A stretch of 52,800 nucleotides of DNA from Deltaproteobacteria bacterium (lineage in GTDB: Bacteria > Myxococcota_A > Polyangia > Polyangiales > JADJMO01). The notes below the pieces were generated by a model. It saw only the letters and a program-made list of their open reading frames with translations, was not told the DNA's origin and did no database searches. Below, in pieces: positions 35,489 through 44,820 of the stretch. The stretch's first letter is position 1. Each line of letters starts with the position of its first letter. The stretch spans positions 1-52,800 of the forward strand of contig JALHOE010000035.1 in the NCBI GenBank assembly GCA_022843175.1, in the 5' to 3' direction. Both the position numbers and the translations under genes were made by a program.

Positions 35489-35663
35489 CGGGGGTGGGCG
35501 ACCTCTCCGGACCGGCGCCGCTCCGGAACTACAGGCCTCGGGCTCCACCGCCGCTAGGTGCCCCTCGGCCCCCTCGATCCTACGCGTCTCAACACCTCCG
35601 CAACGCCTCGCCTCCCGCTCGCAAAGCCTCGCTACGGCGTCCGGCGAGGTGCCCACCCCCACG
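35489..35663. repeat. Palindromic intergenic element with imperfect terminal inverted repeats
   Basis: The arm at 35489-35510 (CGGGGGTGGGCGACCTCTCC) has an imperfect inverted partner at 35641-35663, about 130 bp away. The interior is G/C-rich with several Arg/Glu/Ala codons in one minus frame but no convincing start signal. It has the look of a repeated non-autonomous element or a structured RNA. No other copy was found in this window. Confidence 0.4.
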
Positions 35664-35708
35664 ACCGCTCGTTCAGCGTGTCTTCTCCGTTCTCAGTGCG
35701 CTGGCCGG

Positions 35709-36734
35709 TCAGCGGTCGCCCGAGCTCAGCGCCTGCCGCGCCTTCTCGACCGTGTCTCGCAGCGCGGGCTCGGCACGATCGCCCGTCGACAGCGTGGCGA
35801 GGGCGGGCTCGGCGAGCGCGAGCGCTCGACGCGCATCACCGAGCTGGAGGTGCGTCCACGCGAGGTTGTTGACGTAGACCGCACGCGCGATCGGACGTAC
35901 GCGGTCGGGATCGATGGACGTGAGCAGGTCGTGCGCCTGCTGCCAATCCGCGCTCTCGGCGTGCGCGGTGAACTCCATCAACGCGGAGTCCTCGGGCGAG
36001 TGACCAGCGGCGCGAGCGAGCGAGGCCGCGGCCAAAACACCCCCCACGTCGGCCCTCGCCGCGGCGCGCGCGTAGGCGCGGACGAGCCAAAGCATCGCTG
36101 CCACGTGCGACGCGAACCATGTGGTCATCAGCGCGAGAACGGCTACGGCTCCACCGCCGGCCGCCGACAGCGAGCGAGTGGTGATGTTGAACGCGACGAC
36201 GCCGACAGCGAGCGCCGCGATCCACTGCAGCAAACGCAGACAGACGAGACGCGCGGACGGGTCCGGCGGAGGTCTCGGGGCTCGCTCGCCAGTCGCGCCA
36301 CTGCGATAGGCGTGAAGCCGGGCGCGCGCCGCGCGCACGTGTGGGTCGCAGGCTGTGGCGGAATCGAGGCGTTCGATGAGCGTATGCAGCGCATCCCACG
36401 CACCTTCCATCACCGACACCCGGACGCTACGGACGTCGGCCGCCCTTCGCTCGGCATCGCCGCCCCAACGGGTCCGCCGATGCCACATCGCCAGCAACCG
36501 ACGCGCGGCCGCGACGTCACCGCGGCGGAGGACGCGTTCGAACAACTGCTGCGACACTGCCTCGACCACGGGCGCACTGCAGATCCGGACGGCGATGAAG
36601 GTCACGAGCCCGAGCAGGAGAGCCGGCACGCCATTCTCGAAGTCGGCAGTCAGCCCAACGATGACAGCACCGCACGCTCCGGCGAGGAGCGCTTCGACGA
36701 CGCGGGCCGTCCGCAGCCATCCGGCCTCTCCCAT
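35709..36734 (-). CDS. Membrane protein with TPR-like helices, unknown function
   Basis: 341 aa from the ATG at 36734; a GTG at 36758 would add eight residues. Four hydrophobic helices: two near the N-terminus (VVEALLAGACGAVIVGLTAD, VPALLLGLVTFIAVR) and two in the middle (LQWIAALAVGVVAFNI, AVAVLALMTTWFASHV). The C-terminal 130 residues are helical hairpins with TPR character (AVYVNNLAWTHLQLGDARRA, LALAEPALATL). It resembles myxobacterial membrane-bound TPR proteins of unknown role. It is followed by the palindromic element. Confidence 0.65.
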   Translation of the reverse strand: MGEAGWLRTARVVEALLAGACGAVIVGLTADFENGVPALLLGLVTFIAVRICSAPVVEAVSQQLFERVLRRGDVAAARRLLAMWHRRTRWGGDAERRAADVRSVRVSVMEGAWDALHTLIERLDSATACDPHVRAARARLHAYRSGATGERAPRPPPDPSARLVCLRLLQWIAALAVGVVAFNITTRSLSAAGGGAVAVLALMTTWFASHVAAMLWLVRAYARAAARADVGGVLAAASLARAAGHSPEDSALMEFTAHAESADWQQAHDLLTSIDPDRVRPIARAVYVNNLAWTHLQLGDARRALALAEPALATLSTGDRAEPALRDTVEKARQALSSGDR

Positions 36735-36795
36735 CGAACCGACGCTATCAGCGGCCACCGAACGGCGCGAACCCGGACGCGGGAAGCCCGGACGT

Positions 36796-37095
36796 TCAGG
36801 CCCCTTCTGCGAGCGGGCAGCTCGAGAGCCCCGCGTCCTTCGCAGCCCGCTGCAGCTCGAGCGTGCGCTTCGCGGGCGACATGCCCGCGGACTTCTTCAG
36901 CCACGTCTTCCACTTCTCGGTCTTCACGTTCTCGCGGAGGAAGTTCGCCGCCCTGGTCGCCTTCTCGGACGGGTCCTTGATGTCGGCGGCGCCGGCCTTG
37001 TCGGCGGCGAAGCAGATGTTGGTGACGTCGTCCTTCTCGGCCTGGCTCATACAGCCGACGACGGAGACGACCAGCACGACGAGCAGAGCGCGCAT
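36796..37095 (-). CDS. Small lipoprotein (99 aa)
   Basis: A 99-aa lipoprotein with signal peptide MRALLVVLVVSVVGC. The mature part is helical, charged (EKDDVTNICFAADKAGAADI, REVENVK-like segments) and has two more Cys (NICFAAD and SSCPLAEG) that could form a disulfide. It is followed 61 bp later by the TPR membrane protein gene on the same strand. I know of similar short myxobacterial lipoproteins, without function. Confidence 0.7.
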   Translation of the reverse strand: MRALLVVLVVSVVGCMSQAEKDDVTNICFAADKAGAADIKDPSEKATRAANFLRENVKTEKWKTWLKKSAGMSPAKRTLELQRAAKDAGLSSCPLAEGA

Positions 37096-37109
37096 CGCGC
37101 AACTCTACG

Positions 37110-37655
37110 CTACATCCCGTACGGCGCGCCCGTCTGGATGGCCTCGCACTCGGTCAGCGCGCGACGCGCGCCATCGCAGGTCCGCCACGCGCGATACGTC
37201 GACGCGTCGCACGCCGCCGTTTCGGGCAGCGACCAGCACGTCGACTCGGGCACATTGCAGCCAATGGTGACGCAACGCGCGCCCGCGACGGCGCAGTCGC
37301 CCGCGTCCCGACAGAGCACCGGATCGGGCCGAAGCCCGGTGTTCGACGCCTTGTCGCAGGCCCCGCCCACCGCCGAAATCCCCTGCTGCGCGGCCCACGA
37401 TGCGCTCCAGTACGTCACGCCGTCGACGCACCCGCAGACCGGCTCGTACTCCGCCGTCACCGCAGGCCTTCGCCGGCAGGTCCCCGGTCGATCGCACCGC
37501 GCGACGTCGCAGTAGCCGAGGGGGCCGCAGGTGTCGTCGCCAGCCCAGCAGGCGGTGACCGGATCGTGCATGCCGGATCGCGACGCGTCGAGCGCCGGAT
37601 CGGGGGCGGAGCTGCACCCGACCACCACCCCGAACGACAGCCACAGCGACCGCAC
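37110..37655 (-). CDS. Kazal-like Cys-rich lipoprotein
   Basis: A 181-aa lipoprotein from a GTG at 37655: signal peptide VRSLWLSFGVVVGCSS with a lipobox. It contains a Kazal-type motif (EYEPVCGCVDGVTYWSASWA followed by GGAC), the pattern of small serine-protease inhibitors and of agrin-like domains, flanked by more Cys-rich segments (CWAGDDTCGPLGYC, CRDAGDCAVAGARC, CDASTYRAWRTC). About 16 Cys suggest many disulfides. It is next to another lipoprotein on the same strand. Whether it inhibits proteases is unknown. Confidence 0.75.
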   Translation of the reverse strand: MRSLWLSFGVVVGCSSAPDPALDASRSGMHDPVTACWAGDDTCGPLGYCDVARCDRPGTCRRRPAVTAEYEPVCGCVDGVTYWSASWAAQQGISAVGGACDKASNTGLRPDPVLCRDAGDCAVAGARCVTIGCNVPESTCWSLPETAACDASTYRAWRTCDGARRALTECEAIQTGAPYGM

Positions 37656-37695
37656 GAGGGTGCGATGAGCAGGATGCGTGGGGTATCGCTCGACG

Positions 37696-38427
37696 CTACT
37701 TCCAGGCGTCGAGCGCGATCGGCGCAGCGGCCGGCGTGACGCCCACGACCGCGTTCTTCTCGGTGTGGAGACCGACGCCCTCTTCACGCCACGTCACGCG
37801 CAGGCCGTTGCCGGGGCCGAGGACGAGCCAGCGGTCGGGGAGGATTCGGGACAGGGTGTGTCCCCACTCCTCATCGAACTGCGACTCCGCGCGGTTGGTC
37901 TTCTGACACACGAGCCCGCCGCTCGAGAGCGGCCCCGCGCGCGCGACCGAGAGACAGCGGAGGCGCCACGGCTTCGGCTCGAGATCGACGAAGCGTCGGA
38001 GCTGCGGACACGTTTTGTTGTCGGGCTCGAGCTCGACGTCGACCCACGGCTCTCCCCGCTTCCATCGGCCGGAGTAGCCCTGCTGCTCCTGGTAACGGGT
38101 CTCGTGACTGACCTTCCCTCCGTCGAGGTAGGACGCGACCCGCTGCCCGCGACACCCGGTCACGAGGCCATCCGCGCCGAACGTCAGCACGAACGACGAC
38201 TTCGCCGTGGTGCTCTCGTGGGTCGTCCCCTCGCGCGTGGCATGCACGCTGATCTCGGTGACGTTGGCGTAGCGCGCGGCGACGAACGCGGTGAGCTCGA
38301 CCTGCACCCCGTCGACGTCGACCGTGCGCGCCTCCTTCGGCGGCGCCACGGGGATCGCCGGTCGCGGCGCCGGCGGCGGCGCGGGAGCAGCGCACGCCAT
38401 CAACAACAGCAGTGGCGCTGCCCGCAT
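37696..38427 (-). CDS. Lipoprotein of unknown function
   Basis: A 243-aa lipoprotein with signal peptide MRAAPLLLLMACAAP and a Pro/Ala tether. The mature chain is beta-rich, with charged turns (VDVDGVQVELTAFVAARYAN, SFVLTFGADGLVTGCRGQR, LEPDNKTCPQLRRFVDLEP). Five Cys are present. I do not recognise a family. It lies 14 bp downstream of the atypical SDR gene on the same strand and may be co-transcribed with it. Confidence 0.65.
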   Translation of the reverse strand: MRAAPLLLLMACAAPAPPPAPRPAIPVAPPKEARTVDVDGVQVELTAFVAARYANVTEISVHATREGTTHESTTAKSSFVLTFGADGLVTGCRGQRVASYLDGGKVSHETRYQEQQGYSGRWKRGEPWVDVELEPDNKTCPQLRRFVDLEPKPWRLRCLSVARAGPLSSGGLVCQKTNRAESQFDEEWGHTLSRILPDRWLVLGPGNGLRVTWREEGVGLHTEKNAVVGVTPAAAPIALDAWK

Positions 38428-38441
38428 CCGCCGAACGTAAC

Positions 38442-39134
38442 TCAGCCGAGCGTGATCGAGTTGACCTTGCGCTCCTGGTAGAGCTCCCAGAACTTCTCGC
38501 CGACCGCAGAGCCCTCGAGGTTCGCGTTGCCGAAGTCGAACGCGGTCTTCTTCACCAGGCCGGTGATGACGATCTCGCCCACGTACACGCCGTCTGCCTT
38601 CAGCTTCTGCGTGAGGAGGCCGACCGTCTTGTGCTGCGCCGCCTTGCCGATCGCGAGGCCCATCGCGTTGTACTGCACCGCCGCCGCGTCGGCCTGCTCG
38701 GCGTAGAGCGCGAAGCCGCCACCCGTGACGAGCAGCGCCGACTCCTTCGCGTTGGCCTTGAGGTCTCCGTGGACCTTCTGCACTGCGGCCACGAGCCCGG
38801 TGACGCTCACATCCAAACCCTTGCGCAGCTCGTTGAGATCGGCGGTGAGGAGATCGCCGGCGCCAGCGGCGTAGGCGTTCCAGTGGAGCACCGTGATCGG
38901 GCCGAGGTCCTTGCGTACGTCGTCGATCAACTTGGCGACGGCCACGGGATCGCCGAGGTCTGCGGCGTAACCCTTCGCCTTGATCTTCGCGTCGCCGAGC
39001 TCTTGCGCGGCCCTGCGCACCTTCTCGGCGCTGCGCGCGACGAGCGCGACCTGGAACCCCTCTCTCCCGAACTTGCGAGCGACGCCCTCGGAAATACCGG
39101 AACCATAGCCAGCGACGAGGATCGTTTTTGCCAT
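38442..39134 (-). CDS. Atypical SDR-like protein lacking the YxxxK pair
   Basis: A 230-aa Rossmann protein: MAKTILVAGYGSGISEGVAR at the start gives the SDR nucleotide loop (GYGSGIS), and NAYAAG and TGGGFAL correspond to later SDR strands. At the catalytic place the sequence is YNAMGLAIGK; the Lys is not four residues after the Tyr. It therefore either uses other residues or is a non-enzymatic NAD(P) protein. The ATG at 39134 gives the loop at the normal position. It lies 100 bp downstream of rpoD, on the same strand, behind a terminator. Confidence 0.8.
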   Translation of the reverse strand: MAKTILVAGYGSGISEGVARKFGREGFQVALVARSAEKVRRAAQELGDAKIKAKGYAADLGDPVAVAKLIDDVRKDLGPITVLHWNAYAAGAGDLLTADLNELRKGLDVSVTGLVAAVQKVHGDLKANAKESALLVTGGGFALYAEQADAAAVQYNAMGLAIGKAAQHKTVGLLTQKLKADGVYVGEIVITGLVKKTAFDFGNANLEGSAVGEKFWELYQERKVNSITLG

Positions 39135-39175
39135 GCCGCCGAGATGCGACGCGGCCGCACGACGTTTCGCGGGAC

Positions 39176-39215
39176 ACAAAAACACCACGGCCGCGAGGGG
39201 TGAGCCCCGCGGCCG
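39176..39215 (-). terminator. Intrinsic terminator of rpoD
   Basis: Reading the minus strand, CGGCCGC/GCGGCCG plus CCCC/GGGG form a bulged stem (39188-39215) with a short loop, followed by GTGTTTTTG (T-run at 39178-39182). It lies 20 nt after the rpoD stop. This is the clearest intrinsic terminator in the window. Confidence 0.75.
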
Positions 39216-39234
39216 CGATGCTCGTGGCGAGCGG

Positions 39235-40926
<1,692 letters not shown>

Positions 40927-41225
40927 GGACCCCGCGAACAAAACACGTTCGCCGCAGGCGAAAACCTACGGCGAGATGGTGCGGAAACCTACGCGATCTC
41001 CGGGGGTCGAGCAAATTCGATCTGCAAGGAAAGTTTCTGGCAATTTAGGGGCCAGCGTCCTGATCTTGGACAAACCCCATGCTCCCGCCGCGTTCGCGAT
41101 TGAGCACGGTGCGTGCTAGGGTCCCCTCCTCCACGAGCGTGCTTCCGGGTTGCATGCGGTGGCTCGTCGCCGCGCCCTACTGGCGAGTCGACGGCTCGAG
41201 CACCCAGCAACCAAAGGCATTTCGT
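40927..41225. other. Divergent intergenic region between rpoD and small-protein genes
   Basis: About 300 bp, relatively AT-rich around 41000-41060, with the candidate rpoD promoter below. No other feature was seen. The 41226 gene has an AAAGG ribosome site near its start. Confidence 0.4.
41015..41043 (-). promoter_or_regulatory. Candidate sigma-70-type promoter for rpoD
   Basis: On the minus strand TTGCCA (41038-41043) and TCGAAT (41015-41020) are 17 nt apart, upstream of rpoD by about 90 nt. The -35 is good and the -10 is weak, and the surroundings are AT-rich for this genome. Unproven. Confidence 0.3.
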
Positions 41226-41480
41226 ATGAATAACACCGAGCTGCGCGCGCTCATGGCGCGCATGCAAGAGCAGGTCACGCGCAGCGCCGAGGGCGCCTCG
41301 GCCGAGAACGGGAAGGCGCTCGAGGGCGCTTGGGCCAACCTGTCGCAACATCTCGCAGTGGGACCGGCCCCGGACACCCGGGACTGCCCCGCTTGCGGAA
41401 AGACCGTCATGACCGCGGCCACCGTGTGCGGCTACTGCTGGACCAAGCTGTCCGGCAGTCACCCGGGAACGCCGTCATGA
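41226..41480 (+). CDS. Small protein with zinc-ribbon-like end (84 aa)
   Basis: An 84-aa protein. The first 45 residues are helical (LRALMARMQEQVTRSAEGAS, KALEGAWANLSQHL); the last 30 have a CPACGK...CGYC pair, a one-ribbon zinc site. It begins an ATGA overlap with the next gene. Function is unknown. Confidence 0.65.
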   Translation: MNNTELRALMARMQEQVTRSAEGASAENGKALEGAWANLSQHLAVGPAPDTRDCPACGKTVMTAATVCGYCWTKLSGSHPGTPS

Positions 41481-41812
41481 GTCGCGCCAACAAGACCGAC
41501 AACGGGACCGACAAGCTGCGGATCACCGATCAGTTTCGCACGCGCACCGGCATGGCCTACGAGCTCCGCCAGCACGGCGCACGCCTCACCGTGCTCATCG
41601 CCGAGCGCACCAACGACAACGGCAGCGAGTGGCTCGTCGAGGCCTCATCGGTGCAGTTTCCCGGCTCCGAGGTCTCGCACACCGCGTCGACCCGCGCCGA
41701 AGCGCTTCGCCACATCGGCGTCCAGTGGGTGGAGGGCGCGACCACCCGCGGCCTCCCGAGCTTCGATTGGACCGCGGTCGCGACCGCACTGACGGCGGTG
41801 CGCGCGATCTAA
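41477..41812 (+). CDS. Hypothetical protein (111 aa)
   Basis: A 111-aa soluble protein from the ATG of the ATGA overlap. Beta strands alternate with charged turns (ITDQFRTRTGMAYELRQHGA, RLTVLIAERTNDNGSEWLVE), and it ends with a helix (TRAEALRHIGVQWVEGATTR). It is convergent with the next gene; their stops overlap by 4 bp. No family recognised. Confidence 0.6.
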   Translation: MSRANKTDNGTDKLRITDQFRTRTGMAYELRQHGARLTVLIAERTNDNGSEWLVEASSVQFPGSEVSHTASTRAEALRHIGVQWVEGATTRGLPSFDWTAVATALTAVRAI

Positions 41813-42024
41813 TCCGCTTCGATGAGCGCCTGCAGCTCCGCCAGCGCAGTGTGCGCGGCCCGGAGGCGCAGGAAGGCAGCCTCGAGGTTGGTATCGAGGA
41901 TCTCCTTCTCCGCTCGGAGGCCGCTCTTCAGCCCCTTGATCGCTGCATCCAACGCGGTCTCGGCGGTCGCGATGTCGCCCTTCGCCTGTTCGAGCTTCGC
42001 GGTCAGCGCGGCCTTGTCACTCAC
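41809..42024 (-). CDS. Coiled-coil protein (71 aa)
   Basis: A 71-aa, almost wholly helical protein ([40 protein letters not shown]) with heptad-like Ala/Leu spacing, from a GTG at 42024 with a GAGGGTG ribosome site. It probably forms a coiled coil. Its 3' end overlaps the stop of the convergent gene by 4 bp. Function unknown. Confidence 0.55.
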   Translation of the reverse strand: MSDKAALTAKLEQAKGDIATAETALDAAIKGLKSGLRAEKEILDTNLEAAFLRLRAAHTALAELQALIEAD

Positions 42025-42073
42025 TTCGCACCCTCTTTCATCCCAGCACCGTATCACCCAAAAGGAGCAGCCA

Positions 42074-42262
42074 TTGGCAGGACAAACTACGTTCCGCAAA
42101 CGCGAGCGAGAAAAACAGCGCCAGGAGCGCGCGCTCGACAAGGTCGAGAAGCGCAAGGCTCGTAAGGAAGAGAAGGACAAGGTCGACGTCACCGGCACGC
42201 CCGGAGAAGATCCCGATATCGCAGGGATCATCCCGGGGCCGCAGCCGATCATCGAGGAATGA
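42074..42262 (+). CDS. Small charged protein (62 aa), TTG start
   Basis: A 62-aa protein: a very basic helix of Lys/Arg/Glu ([30 protein letters not shown]) followed by an acidic, Pro/Ile-rich tail ([20 protein letters not shown]). The start TTG at 42074 is decided by an AAGGAG ribosome site 6 nt upstream. The combination of basic helix and acidic tail suggests a nucleic-acid- or ribosome-associated protein. It faces the thiolase gene, ending 3 bp before its stop. Confidence 0.65.
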   Translation: MAGQTTFRKREREKQRQERALDKVEKRKARKEEKDKVDVTGTPGEDPDIAGIIPGPQPIIEE

Positions 42263-42265
42263 GCG

Positions 42266-43429
42266 CTACACGCGCTCGAGGACAGTGGCGATGCCCTGGC
42301 CTCCGCCCACGCACATCGTGACGAGGGCAGTTTTTTGGTCGCGCGCTTCCAGCGCGTCGATCGCGGTGCTCACCAGGATCGCGCCCGTCGCCCCGAGCGG
42401 GTGACCGAGCGCGATCGCACCGCCGTCGACGTTCACGCGGTCGGGATCCAGCTCCAGCGCCTCCACCGTCTGGAGCACGACCGCGGCGAAGGCCTCGTTG
42501 ATCTCCCAGAGGTCGATGTCGCGAGGCTGCATCCGCGCACGCGCGAGCGCCTTGCGCGACGCGGGGGTCGGGCCGGTCAGCATGATCACCGGCTCGGAGC
42601 CGACGGTGGCCATCGCGCGGATCCGCGCGCGCGGTCGCAGGCCGTGCGCCCGAACGAACGACTCCGAGGCGACGAGCACCGCCGCGGCGCCGTCGGCGAG
42701 CCCGCTCGAGTTGCCAGCCGTGTGCACGTGCTCGATCCGCGAGACGTCGGGGTAGGCCCGGAGCGCCATCGCGTCGAAGTCGGTGCCGGCGAACGACGGC
42801 GGTAGCCGCGCGAGCCCGTCGGCCGTCGTCGGGCGCGGCAGCTCGTCCCGCTCGAGCCCGAACGCCGGGAACAGGCCGCGTCCCGGCTTCGCCGCGGCCG
42901 CGCGCCGCTGGGAGACCAGCGCCCACCCGTCGACGTTGGCCCGCGCGTATCGGCGACGCGTCGCGATGAGATCGGCAGAGATCCCCTGCGGCACCTGCGC
43001 GATGCGCGCGCGCAGCTGCTCGTTGCCGCCGTCCTGCCCCGCCCCGTCGGAGCCCATCGGCACGCGCGACATGCTCTCGACCCCGCCGGCCACCACCAGC
43101 TCGTGGGTGCCCGACATGACCCCCATCGCCGCCACGTGGATCGCCTGGAGACCCGAGGCACAAAAGCGATTGAGCGTGAACGCGCTGATCTCGTGCGGCC
43201 AGCCGGCGGCGAGCACCGCGTTGCGCGCGATGTTCGCCCCCTGCTCTCCGACCTGCGAGACGTTTCCGATCACGACGTCGTCGACCGAGCGCGGCTCGAT
43301 CGCCGTCCGTCGCGCGAGCTCCCGCAGCGTCGCCGCGAGGAGCTCCTGCGGATGGACGCCGGAGAGCGCGCCCTCGCGCTTGCCGCGGCCGCGCGGAGTG
43401 CGAACCGCGTCGATGATGTACGCGTCCAT
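42266..43429 (-). CDS. Acetyl-CoA acetyltransferase (thiolase)
   Basis: A 387-aa thiolase. The nucleophile Cys90 sits in [10 protein letters not shown], the CoA-site motif is GHPLGATGA and the late acidic/Cys site is [16 protein letters not shown] is the third motif. It catalyses acetyl-group transfer between CoA thioesters: either thiolytic cleavage in beta-oxidation or condensation. It is the last gene of an operon with an alpha/beta hydrolase (2-bp gap) and a TetR repressor, suggesting regulated fatty-acid or related acyl-CoA metabolism. Confidence 0.93.
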   Translation of the reverse strand: MDAYIIDAVRTPRGRGKREGALSGVHPQELLAATLRELARRTAIEPRSVDDVVIGNVSQVGEQGANIARNAVLAAGWPHEISAFTLNRFCASGLQAIHVAAMGVMSGTHELVVAGGVESMSRVPMGSDGAGQDGGNEQLRARIAQVPQGISADLIATRRRYARANVDGWALVSQRRAAAAKPGRGLFPAFGLERDELPRPTTADGLARLPPSFAGTDFDAMALRAYPDVSRIEHVHTAGNSSGLADGAAAVLVASESFVRAHGLRPRARIRAMATVGSEPVIMLTGPTPASRKALARARMQPRDIDLWEINEAFAAVVLQTVEALELDPDRVNVDGGAIALGHPLGATGAILVSTAIDALEARDQKTALVTMCVGGGQGIATVLERV

Positions 43430-43431
43430 GA

Positions 43432-44199
43432 TCAGCCCTCCCCCGTGGCGAACGAGACGATCCGCGCGACGAGCTGCGGATCGCGCAGCATGCCGCGGTG
43501 TCCCGCGCCGAACGGAGCGTCGAGCCGACCGCTCCGTTCGGCGATCGCGCGACCGTGCTCGAACGGCACCTCGCGATCCTCGGGGTCGTGCATGACGAGG
43601 ACCTCGGCGGGGAGCGAGACACGCCGCAGATCGAGCGCGTCGAGATCGCCGAGCTCGTGCGCGACGAGCTCCAACATCTCGTCGGCGACCTGCCGCGAGA
43701 CGCCCATCCGCCGCGCCGCTGCGCGTACGAAGAAGGGCACCTCCGCCGGCGGCGCGAGCAGCGCGAGACGCTTCACCCGCGTCCCGCGCGCGACGGCGAG
43801 CGCGGCGCCCGTCGCTCCGAGCGAGTGCGCGACGATCGCGACCGGCCTCTCGCGCGCGGCGATCGCCTCGACCGCCCGCGCGAAGTCGACGACGTGCGCG
43901 CGGGTGCCGGTCGAACGGCCGTGCGCCGGCTGGTCGAACGCGACGACCCGAAACCCTGCCTCGACGAGCGGCTGCATGAACGCGCGCAGCTGTGCCGCGT
44001 GACCGTTCCAGCCGTGGACGAGGAGGATCGTCGGGCCGCTGCCGAACGACCAGGCCGCGAGCCGCTCGCCGTGGACGTCGACGAGGGTCGCGCTGGGGAG
44101 ATCGTGATCACTTCGCCGAGGCGTCTTGAACAACGCGACGGCGGCGCGGCCCATGAAACGAACGTTCGTGCTAATTTGTGGTTGTGCGAATGCGGCCAT
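43432..44199 (-). CDS. Alpha/beta-hydrolase
   Basis: 255 aa. The fold is visible: oxyanion strand [10 protein letters not shown], nucleophile elbow AHSLGATG with Ser126, acid strand [11 protein letters not shown] and a late His in GAGHRGML. The ATG at 44199 has a GAGGAG ribosome site, and a perfect TetR-like palindrome lies inside its first codons (44158-44169). It is likely to hydrolyse an ester or thioester, or a lipid. It lies between tetR and the thiolase in one operon. Confidence 0.9.
   Translation of the reverse strand: MAAFAQPQISTNVRFMGRAAVALFKTPRRSDHDLPSATLVDVHGERLAAWSFGSGPTILLVHGWNGHAAQLRAFMQPLVEAGFRVVAFDQPAHGRSTGTRAHVVDFARAVEAIAARERPVAIVAHSLGATGAALAVARGTRVKRLALLAPPAEVPFFVRAAARRMGVSRQVADEMLELVAHELGDLDALDLRRVSLPAEVLVMHDPEDREVPFEHGRAIAERSGRLDAPFGAGHRGMLRDPQLVARIVSFATGEG
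44158..44169. promoter_or_regulatory. Perfect palindrome ACGAACGTTCGT, candidate TetR operator
   Basis: A 12-bp perfect palindrome inside codons 11-14 of the hydrolase gene. About 19 of 23 positions match the box upstream of tetR (44832-44843 and flanks). It is a plausible second operator that could loop or block transcription. Confidence 0.6.
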
Positions 44200-44232
44200 G
44201 TGGAGCTCCTCTGCGGGGTTTCCCTTTGGTTG

Positions 44233-44820
44233 TTAACGAGCGGCCCAGATCACCAAACGTTCGAGCGACGCGCGCGCCCGCGCCTCGGCGTTCTCGTCGC
44301 GGAAGAGTCTCCGGTCGACGTTGCACGCCAGCATGATCGCGTGCAGGTCGAACGCGAACTGCGCGCCGTCGACCTGGCGGAAGTGGCCGACCTCGATCGC
44401 GCCGTCGACGATGCGCGCGATCGTCGTCCGCAGATCGCGCTGCAGCTCGACGAGGACGTCACGCGGCTTGCCCTCGCGATCGTCGAGCTCGGCGCTCGCG
44501 GCCATGAACAAGCAGCCGCCGGGCAGCGCAGGATCCTTGAGCCAGCCGAGCCAGAGCTCGAACAGCTTGAGCAGGCGGGGCAGCCCGCGCGGGGCGCGGA
44601 GCGCCGGACGGATGACCGAGACCTCGAACCGCGCCGCGGCCACCCGCAGCACCTCGACCTGCATCTCTTCCTTGGAACCGAAGTGCGCGAACAGCCCGCT
44701 CTTCGAGAGGCCGAGCTCGGTGGCGAGGCCGCCGATGCTGAGCCCCTCGAGCCCATCGCGGGTGGCGATGCGGAACGCGCGGTCGAGGATCCGCTCGCGG
44801 GTCTCGGTTCCCTTGGTCAC
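44233..44820 (-). CDS. TetR-family transcriptional repressor
   Basis: A 195-aa regulator. The HTH is LSIGGLATELGLSKSGLFAH at about residues 23-42, followed by FGSKEEM; the helical ligand domain contains the PGGCLFMAASAELDD block of the YxaF/LmrA subgroup. The GTG start at 44820 overlaps the stop of DUF1206 (GTGA). A sigma-70-like promoter with a TetR-like box between its -35 and -10 lies upstream, and a second box lies inside the hydrolase gene, so auto- and operon repression is likely. The ligand is probably a fatty-acyl or hydrophobic molecule, by subgroup analogy. Confidence 0.9.
   Translation of the reverse strand: MTKGTETRERILDRAFRIATRDGLEGLSIGGLATELGLSKSGLFAHFGSKEEMQVEVLRVAAARFEVSVIRPALRAPRGLPRLLKLFELWLGWLKDPALPGGCLFMAASAELDDREGKPRDVLVELQRDLRTTIARIVDGAIEVGHFRQVDGAQFAFDLHAIMLACNVDRRLFRDENAEARARASLERLVIWAAR

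Noticed and set aside
35462-35662. 66-codon minus frame in the palindromic element
   Set aside because: The frame is a by-product of the repeat composition, with no ribosome site or conserved segment.
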